Assembly (NCBI GenBank): GCA_902515625.1
Contig: CABXVD010000002.1
Location: forward strand, 1 to 61,466
Direction of reading: 5' to 3'
DNA: 61,466 bases
Origin: an uncultured Pelagibacteraceae bacterium
GTDB taxonomy: Bacteria; Pseudomonadota; Alphaproteobacteria; Pelagibacterales; Pelagibacteraceae
In this document: positions 21,138 to 30,362 of the stretch, piece after piece
How the letters are laid out: every line of letters begins with the position of its first letter
Position numbering within the stretch: position 1 is the first letter of the stretch
Position numbers and translations under genes: made by a program
Notes under the pieces: model-generated
Database searches by the model: none
Seen by the model: the letters and a program-made list of their open reading frames with translations, nothing else
What the model was told of the DNA's origin: nothing

Positions 21138-23329
21138 GCTCCTGCCATAGCTCCACCCATTGTTCCTGACATTCCATCTTGCATAGCACCACCCATGGCT
21201 TTACCCATGTCACCTTCGCCCATGCCTTCCATTCCCATTGCTGCACCCATTGCATGAGAACCCATAGCTGAAGCTGCTGCACCTTGAGCAGCCATAGCAG
21301 ATCCCATTGCAGCACCTGCTAGTCCTCCTTCTCCATCAGCTGCCATTGCAGCACCTGCTACATTTCCAATTGCTGCTCCTGGATCCACTCCAGTTCCCAT
21401 CGCAGCAGAAACTTGTCCTAAATTCATTCCACCTTTCATTCCACCATCAATTCCCTCTGGCGCTCCTCCCATTATATCTCCTAATTTTGTACCCTCTGGA
21501 CCTCCAGCTAATCCCATGCTTGCCGCCATTTCAGGATTCATTTGTGCATCTAAATTCATTTCTCCCATTCCAACCATTCCACCACTCATAGCTGCTAATC
21601 CCATGTCACCACCTTCCATTCCCATGGCACCACTTAAACCTTTCATACCTTCAGCCCCCATAGCTGCCATAGTACCTTGGTTAACTAAACCTACTTCCAT
21701 CATATCTCCCATAGAAGCAGCTGACATATTTCCAGCCTTTGCCATATCTGCAACACCTTGTATAGCCTTACTACCTAGTCCAGCAACATTTGTTGACATT
21801 ATTGTTGTTACATCCATTCCAGCTATACCTGCTGCACCCATGCTTGCAACCATTCCTGGAGTTAATCCTGTTTGCATAGCCATATCAGTCATTCCTAAAT
21901 TATCTATTTCTCCAGTTTCCATTCCAGTCATGTTTGCCATTGCTGCACCCATGTCAGCTTTAGACATATTATCAATAACTCCACCCACCATGCCTCCAGC
22001 TGGATTATTTGGATCTAAAGCTCCAACACCTAAAGCTGTCATTCCCTCAGGTGGTGCCATTGCCCCTGGCAAACCTCCAGCTAAAGACGGTTTAGCCATT
22101 ACCATGGCACCCATCATCATACCTGTTTCACTGATGTTTTCTGGCATTTCTAAAGCCTCTGGAGCAGCCATATTGTTTGCAAATGAATTTTCCATCGCCA
22201 TTCCTTTTTGAATTGCAGTTTGTTCTTTAGGTGCTTTCCCAGATATTGCCTGACTTATCATTCCAACCGTTCCTGACATTGCTGAAACTATTCCAGCTTC
22301 TGGATTTACAAAAGCTGTTTGAAGTGATTGAGCCATTTGTTCCATTCCAACATCAGCCATAACTTTTCCAATTTCTTTCATTCCTTCAATACCACCCATA
22401 CCTTTGGCCATATCAGTCATTCCTTGCATTCCAATATTAGCTTCCATACTTTTCATCATTTCATCACCCATACCTTTGGCACTCATTGTTGCTACGATTG
22501 CACCAGTCATAGTTTGACCCATTTGACCCATTGCTTCTGGATTAGCAGCAAGTGTTTCAAGTGCAGCAGTTGCTGCACCAACTGGAAGAGCGTTAAGAGC
22601 TCCAGCCATCATCGCAGGATTCATTCCCATCTCTGCAACATTCATAGAAGCAAAATCTCCTGGATTAAAAGTTTCCATATCAAAGTTAGCCGAACCAGTT
22701 ATAGACTCCATATCTACCATACCTGCAGTGGCTAAACCCTCCATTGCTGTACCCATCCCAATACCTTGAGTGTCCAAAGATCCCATCATTCCTTTTGCAT
22801 CAAATCCTGCAGCGTCTAAAGCATTCATTTGACCAGCCATTTTTTGTAATGACACAACTTTTCCAGCTCCCATATGACCAGCTATACTTGATAAAGCAGC
22901 CATCTCCTCTGGGGAAAAATCTTGTGCAAAATCAATTCCTGTCATATCAAGCGCTGTTGGATCAGGAATAGCTCCTAAAGCCATGTCTGTGACACCTTCG
23001 ACTAAAGACATTGCTTGGACTGCAGAAGTAATATCTCCTTTGGATAAACTATCTGTAGCAAACTCCATTGCACTTTCAGCTTGAGCTATTGATACGTCTA
23101 GAGCTTTACCTATATCACTTTTGGCTTCTCCTAAGGCTTCTGTTGCGCCAGATATATTTTCCACCACTTGATTTGCATCTGATGCTAATTGATCAGCAGC
23201 TGCTTGGGCTGAACTTCCCGCTGCTTCTGAAATATTAGACATTGATGCTATATCATTTGCTTTAGCGGCTAAGTTAAAAAATAAAAAAAATATAATTAAA
23301 ATTTTGATTTTATTTTTTAAATACATCAA
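20858..23329 (-). CDS. Exported Met/Gly/Ala-rich repetitive protein with collagen-like GGP/GDP C-terminal tail
   Basis: Long uninterrupted ORF with signal peptide (KIKILIIFFLFFNLAAKA), helical N-terminal region, Met-rich low-complexity middle, (G-G-P/G-D-P)n tail; stop overlaps none, start overlaps stop of upstream small gene. Confidence 0.85.
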   Translation of the reverse strand: MMYLKNKIKILIIFFLFFNLAAKANDIASMSNISEAAGSSAQAAADQLASDANQVVENISGATEALGEAKSDIGKALDVSIAQAESAMEFATDSLSKGDITSAVQAMSLVEGVTDMALGAIPDPTALDMTGIDFAQDFSPEEMAALSSIAGHMGAGKVVSLQKMAGQMNALDAAGFDAKGMMGSLDTQGIGMGTAMEGLATAGMVDMESITGSANFDMETFNPGDFASMNVAEMGMNPAMMAGALNALPVGAATAALETLAANPEAMGQMGQTMTGAIVATMSAKGMGDEMMKSMEANIGMQGMTDMAKGMGGIEGMKEIGKVMADVGMEQMAQSLQTAFVNPEAGIVSAMSGTVGMISQAISGKAPKEQTAIQKGMAMENSFANNMAAPEALEMPENISETGMMMGAMVMAKPSLAGGLPGAMAPPEGMTALGVGALDPNNPAGGMVGGVIDNMSKADMGAAMANMTGMETGEIDNLGMTDMAMQTGLTPGMVASMGAAGIAGMDVTTIMSTNVAGLGSKAIQGVADMAKAGNMSAASMGDMMEVGLVNQGTMAAMGAEGMKGLSGAMGMEGGDMGLAAMSGGMVGMGEMNLDAQMNPEMAASMGLAGGPEGTKLGDIMGGAPEGIDGGMKGGMNLGQVSAAMGTGVDPGAAIGNVAGAAMAADGEGGLAGAAMGSAMAAQGAAASAMGSHAMGAAMGMEGMGEGDMGKAMGGAMQDGMSGTMGGAMAGAMAGGPGGPGDMGPMGDMGGMPGGPGGPGDMGGMPGGIGDLGGPGGPGGIGDMGPGGPGDPGGPGGPGGPGDPGGPGGPGGPGGPGDPGGPGN

Positions 23330-23802
23330 TTACCTTCTTTTATTTTTTCTTGAGCTTTTATAGTAGCTGCTCTCTGAGCATTAACTTTAGCAGTTGCAAT
23401 TTGTTTTTTAAGATTTGATAAAACTGCAGCTCTTTCTGCAATTTCTGGAGTTAGTTCTTTCTCTTTTTTTTTCTTTTTCTTTTTATTTTTTTTGTATGCT
23501 ACAAAAAGCATCTTACCAGTAGCCCAAAACTTCAAAACTGCTTCTGATGATTTTGCTTTTGGAGAAATATTCAAACTCATTCTCATAGCTTCTCTTCCCT
23601 TTTTTAAACCTTCTAATGTTTCTACCTTGGCATTTTTATCACTAAGCATTTCATTATATAGAGCCTCAAAGTAGGCCATATCCCTAATCATATGGTGCTG
23701 ATATTTATTTAGCTCTCCTTTACCTTTTACAAATCTTGCATAAACTTTTGATCCAGCTTTTCTCTGTTTTTTTTTACTTGTCGAGTCTGTTTTAGAAAAC
23801 AT
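23326..23802 (-). CDS. Small exported companion protein (annotated ORF is probably 5' truncated)
   Basis: Shares YPEGM...FE..Y...L...M..SL..SP..A...FW..G..L with the 36796..37455 product; open frame continues upstream through YPEG to a signal peptide (see finding). Confidence 0.75.
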   Translation of the reverse strand: MFSKTDSTSKKKQRKAGSKVYARFVKGKGELNKYQHHMIRDMAYFEALYNEMLSDKNAKVETLEGLKKGREAMRMSLNISPKAKSSEAVLKFWATGKMLFVAYKKNKKKKKKKEKELTPEIAERAAVLSNLKKQIATAKVNAQRAATIKAQEKIKEGN

Positions 23803-24217
23803 CCCTTCTGGATAATTTATTTTTTCGTAAACAAATGCTGCTGGTCTTTCATTTTCAGGCCAATCTTTTAATTTCTCGTACTTTTCGCAATAGATGCAAT
23901 CTTTTTCTTTTTTGTCTTTTGCTAATGAATTTGATGATGAAAAAATTAAAATATTGAGAACTAAAATTAAAGAAGCTATCTCAAAATATTTTTTAAAATT
24001 TGGGCCTGGCTAAACCTTTGCTATAATGTCGCATCACAATTTAGAATACTTCGAATTTATAAAAATAAAAAGTATTAAAATTTAGGATAAATAATGAATT
24101 TTAATATTTTATTCAATCAAGAATTGTAAATATAAAAATTTTTTAAAAATCAGCAAAAGAATTATTTACTGAAATAATAAAAATTAAGATAGGTAGTAAA
24201 ATTGCTTTTGTAAAAAA

Positions 24218-25090
24218 TTATTTAATTTTTTCTATGTCATTTATATTTGATAAAGAATTATTTAATTCTTCAATATTTTCTCTTAAAGCTAAACTAGAAA
24301 TTGAATAAATCATAATTAGCAATAACACTAAGGGTAATGAAGTGATGATTGAAGCATTACTTTTAATCAATAATATATAAAAAACAATAAACAAAGCTGA
24401 ACGAATTAAGACTGTTTTTCTATAAACACCAATAATTGAAAGGGAATGTTTTAATAAATTAAAAAAACTCATTTGAGATGGGCCAAAATACCTAGTTCCT
24501 CTAATCGATGGTAGAGATACTAAATCTTTTTCTACTTTTCTTAATGATCCAGAGAAACTACTCCAAGTAGATTTTTCTTTTAACATTTTTTCAATTGTTA
24601 ATTTTGATAGACAGGTAAAGTTTCCAAATTTAATTGATTGACCTGTGAAAGCTAAAGTTAAAAATTTGTGAAATTTGTAACATATTTGAAAAAATAACCC
24701 CTCAGATCTTTTAACTCTTTCTCCTATAATTGATTGCTCACCTACTTGCTCAGAAAGTTTAATGAAGTTTCTGATTTCTTCAGGTCTATCTTCTCCATCC
24801 CCATCCATTGGAATTACATAATCAAATTCTTTTTTTTCATAAATATATTTTAATCCAGAAGCTATGCACCGTGCATGTCCCCTATTTTGTTTCATGTTTA
24901 TGATTTCAAAAGAATGAATATTTTCTAGATTTGGGTAATTATCTAAAATTTGTTGTGATGACGCATCATTTATTACTAAAATTGATACTTCTGCGTTTAC
25001 ACTATTTAGCTCTCCATTAATATTTTCAATTAATTTTGTTAAAGACTCCCTATCGTTATAAATAGGAATTAAAATTGTATATTTTTTCAT
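24218..25090 (-). CDS. Family 2 glycosyltransferase (dolichol-phosphate-mannose-synthase-like)
   Basis: MKKYTILIPIYNDRESL..., VIPMDGDGEDRPEEI DxD motif, C-terminal TM segments. Confidence 0.82.
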   Translation of the reverse strand: MKKYTILIPIYNDRESLTKLIENINGELNSVNAEVSILVINDASSQQILDNYPNLENIHSFEIINMKQNRGHARCIASGLKYIYEKKEFDYVIPMDGDGEDRPEEIRNFIKLSEQVGEQSIIGERVKRSEGLFFQICYKFHKFLTLAFTGQSIKFGNFTCLSKLTIEKMLKEKSTWSSFSGSLRKVEKDLVSLPSIRGTRYFGPSQMSFFNLLKHSLSIIGVYRKTVLIRSALFIVFYILLIKSNASIITSLPLVLLLIMIYSISSLALRENIEELNNSLSNINDIEKIK

Positions 25091-25093
25091 AAA

Positions 25094-26416
25094 CTATCTT
25101 GAACCTACACAGACACTATCAAGACACATATAATCTTTCAATTTATCTAGTTTAGATCTTTCTACAAAACCTTCCCAAACTGGTCTTGATTTTAGATAAT
25201 AAGATAAATTACCAGCATTCCATTCATTACCTAAAACAACAGTAATTTTTGAATCAAATTGTTGATCCCATGCATATTGTGTTTTGATGGCAATTTCCTT
25301 TCCAGGATAATCTGTTCTTTTATCGTCCTTTGAAATTGATACGTAAGCATAAAGTACAGGTGATAAGAAGAAAAAGAACACAAATCCAATCACAAATGGT
25401 TTTAATTTTTTGATATTGATTTGAGTTTTAAGAATGTAAACAAATAATGTGCCAAAAAATAAATAAAATGGTGTCATCCACATAGTTCTAATTTTTGATC
25501 CGGTTATGAATGAAGTTAAAAACATTAATAAAATTGGTAAAAGATTGATAGATAATAAAAAAAGTAATTTTTTATCTTTAAAATTTATTTTAAATTTTAA
25601 TTTTTGAACTAATAACCAAGTTAAAATTAAAAATGGAATTAATATCCCAATTTGCTTCCCTACAAAAATTAAAGGAAATTGAATATGGTTTATTAAGCTT
25701 GATTGTTCCAAGCCTGTTCTACCAAGACCATAAGTAATTGTAATAAACTCATTGTTGGTAAGCCAAATAAAGTGGGGAACCAAAGCAACTAAAAATACTT
25801 CAGCAGTTATCAAATAATTAAAATCAAATTTTCGGTCTTTCTTGATGAAGATTAGATAAATAAACAAAAGATCAATAGACACTAAAAGATAAAGAAATAA
25901 GTATTTGGATAAAAAACCAAACGCTGCAAACAGACCTACTAAAAAACAGTCAGAAAATTTAATGTTTTTTCTACTAAATATTCTCCATGAATAATAAGCA
26001 GTGAGCGACCAGAAAGGTAGTTGGCAAACATTTACGTTAAATTCTGGTGAAGTAAAATTATAAAAATAAATAGTTTCAATTAATAAAACTGAAATTAAAC
26101 CTAATAAGTTGTTATTTAAGATTTCTTTAGAGAGTTTAAAAACATAATAGAACGAGAAAACTACAAAAATTTGACTAAGAAAATAATAAGCCCAATCTTG
26201 TGAACCAAAAATTTGATAAAATACTTCTGGAAAAAAAGCACTCATGGGTGGGTGTTTATTAAATCCCCAATCTAAATTACTCCCCCAAGCTAAAGCTTCA
26301 ATAGTGTCCAAAGGTAAGTTATGATTAGTAAGCGATGGAATCGAGGTCCAGAATATTAGATGAGCTAAAACAAAAATATAAAAAATATTATTTATATTCT
26401 TACTATTAATGCTCAT
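25094..26416 (-). CDS. ArnT/PMT-like (GT39/GT83) membrane glycosyltransferase
   Basis: Multi-TM protein with GFNKHPPMSAFFPEVFYQIFG motif typical of lipid-linked-sugar glycosyltransferases. Confidence 0.75.
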   Translation of the reverse strand: MSINSKNINNIFYIFVLAHLIFWTSIPSLTNHNLPLDTIEALAWGSNLDWGFNKHPPMSAFFPEVFYQIFGSQDWAYYFLSQIFVVFSFYYVFKLSKEILNNNLLGLISVLLIETIYFYNFTSPEFNVNVCQLPFWSLTAYYSWRIFSRKNIKFSDCFLVGLFAAFGFLSKYLFLYLLVSIDLLFIYLIFIKKDRKFDFNYLITAEVFLVALVPHFIWLTNNEFITITYGLGRTGLEQSSLINHIQFPLIFVGKQIGILIPFLILTWLLVQKLKFKINFKDKKLLFLLSINLLPILLMFLTSFITGSKIRTMWMTPFYLFFGTLFVYILKTQINIKKLKPFVIGFVFFFFLSPVLYAYVSISKDDKRTDYPGKEIAIKTQYAWDQQFDSKITVVLGNEWNAGNLSYYLKSRPVWEGFVERSKLDKLKDYMCLDSVCVGSR

Positions 26417-26445
26417 TTATAAATATTTATATCAAATCAGGTTGC

Positions 26446-26473
26446 TTGACACCCCTAATTTGCTGAATATACT
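26446..26473 (+). promoter_or_regulatory. Sigma70-type promoter upstream of dksA
   Basis: TTGACA - 16 nt - TATACT, 21 nt before the dksA ATG. Confidence 0.6.
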
Positions 26474-26493
26474 CCGGAGCTCAAAATTTACCT

Positions 26494-27021
26494 ATGCCAA
26501 AGTCTACTAAAGTAAAGAAAAAAGTCATCAAGCCAAAAACAAAGGCTAAGAGTAAACCAAAATCTAAAATTGTGAGCAAACCAAAAATAGCTGTAGCCAA
26601 AAGTCCTATCAAAATTTCAAAAACTTATGTACCAAAAGATAACGAAAAATATATGTGTGAAAAACATAAAGTTTTTTTCAGAATTAAACTTAATGAATGG
26701 AAAAAAGAATTGGTTAAGGCAAATAATGAAGCGCTTTACAATGGAAGCATGGATGATAATAGTATTTCAGCTGACATTGTTGATCAAGCAAGTTCCTATA
26801 CTGATAAAAATGTAGAAATGAAAGCTATCAATAGACAAATAAAACTAATTTCTGAAATTGATAAAGCTTTAATGAGAATTAGAGATGAAACATATGGATA
26901 TTGTTTAGATACAGCTGAGCCAATAGGATTAAAAAGATTAATGGCAAGACCAGTTGCGAAATATACTATTGCAGCTCAAGAGAAGCATGAAAAAGATGAG
27001 AAAGTTCACGCTGATGACTAG
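26494..27021 (+). CDS. dksA: RNA polymerase-binding transcription factor DksA-like, with Lys-rich N-terminal extension
   Basis: IRDETYGYCLDTAEPIGLKRLMARPVAKYTIAAQEKHE; N-terminal ~45 aa of K/P/S-rich repeats. Confidence 0.85.
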   Translation: MPKSTKVKKKVIKPKTKAKSKPKSKIVSKPKIAVAKSPIKISKTYVPKDNEKYMCEKHKVFFRIKLNEWKKELVKANNEALYNGSMDDNSISADIVDQASSYTDKNVEMKAINRQIKLISEIDKALMRIRDETYGYCLDTAEPIGLKRLMARPVAKYTIAAQEKHEKDEKVHADD

Positions 27022-27142
27022 AAAGAATAAAAGAAAATCTGCATATCAAAATTCTATTTCTTTCTTGTTTGCAAAAAAATATATTTATTTTTATTATCCT
27101 TTTATTTGGGCAATCTTAATACTTTACTTATTTCTTAAATGA
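27014..27142 (+). CDS. 42-aa putative single-TM micro-protein
   Basis: ATGACTAG overlap with dksA stop; MTRKNKRKSAYQNSISFLFAKKYIYFYYPFIWAILILYLFLK. Confidence 0.5.
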   Translation: MTRKNKRKSAYQNSISFLFAKKYIYFYYPFIWAILILYLFLK

Positions 27143-27234
27143 ACAAAAAAGTAATTTTAATAATCATTATAGTTATAGCAATTGAATTATCTGGGATGGG
27201 AATTTTTAGTTCTTTGTATAGATTGGTAAGCTAA
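27139..27234 (+). CDS. 31-aa putative single-TM micro-protein
   Basis: ATGA overlap with the preceding ORF stop; MNKKVILIIIIVIAIELSGMGIFSSLYRLVS. Confidence 0.5.
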   Translation: MNKKVILIIIIVIAIELSGMGIFSSLYRLVS

Positions 27235-27236
27235 AT

Positions 27237-27866
27237 TTAAGGCTTAGGTATAACTGCAGCTTTATCCATAAAAGCATAACCTTTAATAACTGCATCACGA
27301 TCTGCAATTTCTGAATACCATCTTGATAAATTTTGATAATTTTTAAGACCAATGTCGTGCCATTCGTGTCTAGCTAACCAAGGCCAGGTGGCAATATCTG
27401 CAATTGTATAATTTTCACCCGCTAAATATTTATTTTTTGATAAGTGATCTTCTAAAACCTCATAAATACTTTTGGTTATTTCAAAATATCTTTTTTCACC
27501 AGCTTCACTTAAGCCTTTATTAAATTTATAAAAATAGTGGTATTGTCCTATCATTGGTCCAATCAATCCCATTTGTGCCATTAACCATTGATCAATATTT
27601 AATTTATTCTCTTCGTCATAAAACTTCCCACTTCTTTCTGATAAATAAATGAGGATTGCGCCAGATTCAAAAATGGCTTGGTTATTATTTGAATGGTCAA
27701 TAATTGTAGGTATTTTTGCAAAAGGGCTAATCTTTTTAAATTCAGGTTTAAATTGGTCACCCTTAGCTAAATCTAATTTTGTAACTTTGTATTCAAAACC
27801 TATTTCCTCCAACATTATACTTATTTTTTTTCCATTAGGTGTGTCGGACGAAAACAATTCAATCAT
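27237..27866 (-). CDS. Glutathione S-transferase family protein
   Basis: MIELFSSDTPNGKKISIMLEEIG..., IFESGAILIYLSE, YTIADIATWPW. Confidence 0.85.
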   Translation of the reverse strand: MIELFSSDTPNGKKISIMLEEIGFEYKVTKLDLAKGDQFKPEFKKISPFAKIPTIIDHSNNNQAIFESGAILIYLSERSGKFYDEENKLNIDQWLMAQMGLIGPMIGQYHYFYKFNKGLSEAGEKRYFEITKSIYEVLEDHLSKNKYLAGENYTIADIATWPWLARHEWHDIGLKNYQNLSRWYSEIADRDAVIKGYAFMDKAAVIPKP

Positions 27867-28878
27867 TTTTAATACCAAGTCTTTCTTGAGCAGCTTTTGA
27901 GGTAGTTGTAAACTCAAATCTTAATTTTTCATCTGGTTTTGCATATTTAAAGCAACCTCTTGCAGCCAACGCACCCTCATGAAAACCAGAAAGAATTAAT
28001 TTTAATTTACCTGGATAAGAACAAATATCACCAATTGCAAATATACCATTTATATTGGTCTCAAAATTTTCTGTATTAACCTCAACTTTTTTTTTATCAA
28101 TATTTAGACCCCAATCTAAAATTGGACCAAGTTGCATTATCAAACCAAAGAAACCAAGTATGTAATCAGATTTAATTTCCTTTACTTCACCTTCATCGTG
28201 TTTAATTTTAACTGAATCAATTTTATTTTCTCCTAAGACAGATTCCATTTGATATTTGGTATATAAATTTATTTTACCTTGTTCATTTAATTCTTTTACT
28301 TTTTGAACACTCGCCTCCATACCGCTAAACCCGTCTCTTCGATGTATTAGATTTACTTTAGATGTATTAGACAGTTCTATAGCCCAATCTAATGCTGAGT
28401 CTCCTCCTCCAAAAATTGAAATTGTTTTATCTTTAAAAATTGTTTTGTCTTTGACTGAGTAAAGTAAAGAGTTTCCCTCAAATTTTTCACATTCTTTTAC
28501 TGGAAATTTTCTTGGCTCAAAAGATCCTACCCCTCCTGCAATAACAATACTTGCAACATCAAATTCTTTATTTCCATTAGTTTTTATATGCCAACGATTT
28601 CCAACTTTTTTAAGTTCTTCCACTCTTTGGTTTAAATGAAAATTAAAATTAAATGGTTTTATTTGTTTTAAAAGATTATTTGTTAATTCTTCACCGGTGC
28701 ACTCAGGAATTGCTGGAATATCATAAATTGGTTTATCTGGATAAAGCTCGATACATTGCCCGCCAGCCTTATCTAAATTGTCAACTATCTCACAAGTTAG
28801 CCCAATTATTCCAAGTTGATGTGCACAAAATAAACCTGTTGGACCTGCTCCAATAATTAGTACGTCTGTTTTAATCAT
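27859..28878 (-). CDS. Thioredoxin reductase-like ferredoxin--NADP+ reductase
   Basis: GAGPTGLFCAHQLG FAD motif, FGGGDSALDWA NADPH motif, GIFAIGDICSYPGK. Confidence 0.85.
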   Translation of the reverse strand: MIKTDVLIIGAGPTGLFCAHQLGIIGLTCEIVDNLDKAGGQCIELYPDKPIYDIPAIPECTGEELTNNLLKQIKPFNFNFHLNQRVEELKKVGNRWHIKTNGNKEFDVASIVIAGGVGSFEPRKFPVKECEKFEGNSLLYSVKDKTIFKDKTISIFGGGDSALDWAIELSNTSKVNLIHRRDGFSGMEASVQKVKELNEQGKINLYTKYQMESVLGENKIDSVKIKHDEGEVKEIKSDYILGFFGLIMQLGPILDWGLNIDKKKVEVNTENFETNINGIFAIGDICSYPGKLKLILSGFHEGALAARGCFKYAKPDEKLRFEFTTTSKAAQERLGIKND

Positions 28879-29199
28879 TTATCCTTGCTTTGATGGAATA
28901 TTAACCACCAGCCCATCAAGTACGTCTGAGACAATTAGTTGGCAGCTTAATCGACTATTTTTTTTGGGTTCAAATGCCATATCTAACATATCTTCCTCAC
29001 CATCTTCTTTTTTTGGAAGCTTATCTAGCCACTCTTCGTTAACATATACGTGGCAAGTAGCACATGACATCCCACCACCACAATCAGCATCAATACCAGG
29101 AATGTCATTTTGGATTGCACCCTCCATCACAGTCAACCCATTTTGAACATCAATTGTATGGGTTTTATCATCGTGCGTATTGTATGTAATTTTTGGCAT
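28879..29199 (-). CDS. fdx: 2Fe-2S ferredoxin
   Basis: [17 protein letters not shown] and SRLSCQL cluster-binding cysteines. Confidence 0.9.
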   Translation of the reverse strand: MPKITYNTHDDKTHTIDVQNGLTVMEGAIQNDIPGIDADCGGGMSCATCHVYVNEEWLDKLPKKEDGEEDMLDMAFEPKKNSRLSCQLIVSDVLDGLVVNIPSKQG

Positions 29200-29260
29200 G
29201 ATTTATATATAGGCTCTTCTTTAGATAGAGCAAGTGAGTAAAGTTAGACTAAGACTATTT

Positions 29261-30262
29261 TCAGACATTTTGTAACTGTGGGATGTCTTTTTTCAAAAAA
29301 TAATCTTCATCTTTTGATTGTTTCATTATTGTTGGAATTATTTCTTTATAAGCGTCGATTAATCCCTCATTTGTTCTTGGAAGTTGATCTTTTATATGAT
29401 GATGTAATTTATCAAGATTATATGATGGTACTGTTGGAAACATATGGTGAGTTAAATGATATTCCATTTTCCAATACAAAAAGCTTAATATTGGATTTAA
29501 ATACATTTCTCTTGTAGTTAGTCTATGGTCTTTGATATTTCTTGCTAGGCCTGCATGTTGAGTGAATGAAACAAATTTGTGTAAAGTTCTTCCATAATAT
29601 TTTGGTAACAAAAAAAATAGTACTGGCAACCATGATGCAGATAATATGGACCAAAGAATAATTGCCAACCAAATAGCAACATAAACTCTTGAGTAAAATA
29701 TTGCCTTAGCTTGCTTATTTTCTGGTATACCATTTTGCATTACTTTTGTTTTTATTCCTAATGCATGCAGAATAATTTCATATGCAACACTTCTTTTAAA
29801 AAAAACTATCTCCATAAATGGAATTAAATTTATAAGTAAATTTTTTGGTGTTTCTTTTAAGTTATTTCCATATTCAATTTCATAATCAAATGGATTTTCT
29901 GTTGAATAGGTATTTCCATGATGAATGAAGTGGGTATATCTCCATCTTGTTGGTTCAAAATTAGCAAGATAGGATGATATATAATAAAAAAATTCATTTA
30001 AAAATTTTGATTTGAATGCAGTTTTATGTCCTGTTTCGTGCCATAAAGGATTAGCAAAACAATATATATTTCCATAAATCAAAAACCAAAAAGCCGACCA
30101 CCAAGTACCCCAAGTTTGATATGCTAAGAGTCCTGATATAATCAAAAGGCCAAAAAAAACTGAAACGTGTTGTAAGCCTTTTAGATCAGATTTTGTTGAA
30201 AGTTCTTTAAGAACTTTAATATCTATTTGGCATTTGTGCCATTTATCTAATTTAACTTCCAT
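29261..30262 (-). CDS. Fatty acid desaturase family protein
   Basis: Histidine boxes HETGHK, HFIHHG, HLTHHMFP; start set at 30262 because longer start overlaps a terminator. Confidence 0.82.
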   Translation of the reverse strand: MEVKLDKWHKCQIDIKVLKELSTKSDLKGLQHVSVFFGLLIISGLLAYQTWGTWWSAFWFLIYGNIYCFANPLWHETGHKTAFKSKFLNEFFYYISSYLANFEPTRWRYTHFIHHGNTYSTENPFDYEIEYGNNLKETPKNLLINLIPFMEIVFFKRSVAYEIILHALGIKTKVMQNGIPENKQAKAIFYSRVYVAIWLAIILWSILSASWLPVLFFLLPKYYGRTLHKFVSFTQHAGLARNIKDHRLTTREMYLNPILSFLYWKMEYHLTHHMFPTVPSYNLDKLHHHIKDQLPRTNEGLIDAYKEIIPTIMKQSKDEDYFLKKDIPQLQNV

Positions 30263-30304
30263 TTTAAGTTTATGTATAGTTATTATACATATTTTTAATA
30301 CAGG

Positions 30305-30341
30305 TAAAAAAAAGGGCAAGTATAAAAATATACCTGCCCTT
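30305..30341 (-). terminator. Rho-independent terminator of proteorhodopsin gene
   Basis: Minus strand AAGGGCAGGTATA-TTTT-TATACTTGCCCTT followed by T tract. Confidence 0.85.
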
Positions 30342-30362
30342 AATTTAAATTATTAAGTAAAA

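Noticed and set aside
21516-22211. 231-aa plus-strand ORF (and ORFs 21307..21591, 22328..22735, 22744..22971)
   Set aside because: Antisense shadows of the biased Met/Gly/Ala codon usage of the 20858..23329 gene; low-complexity Pro/Ala/Ile or His/Ser composition and no recognisable motif.
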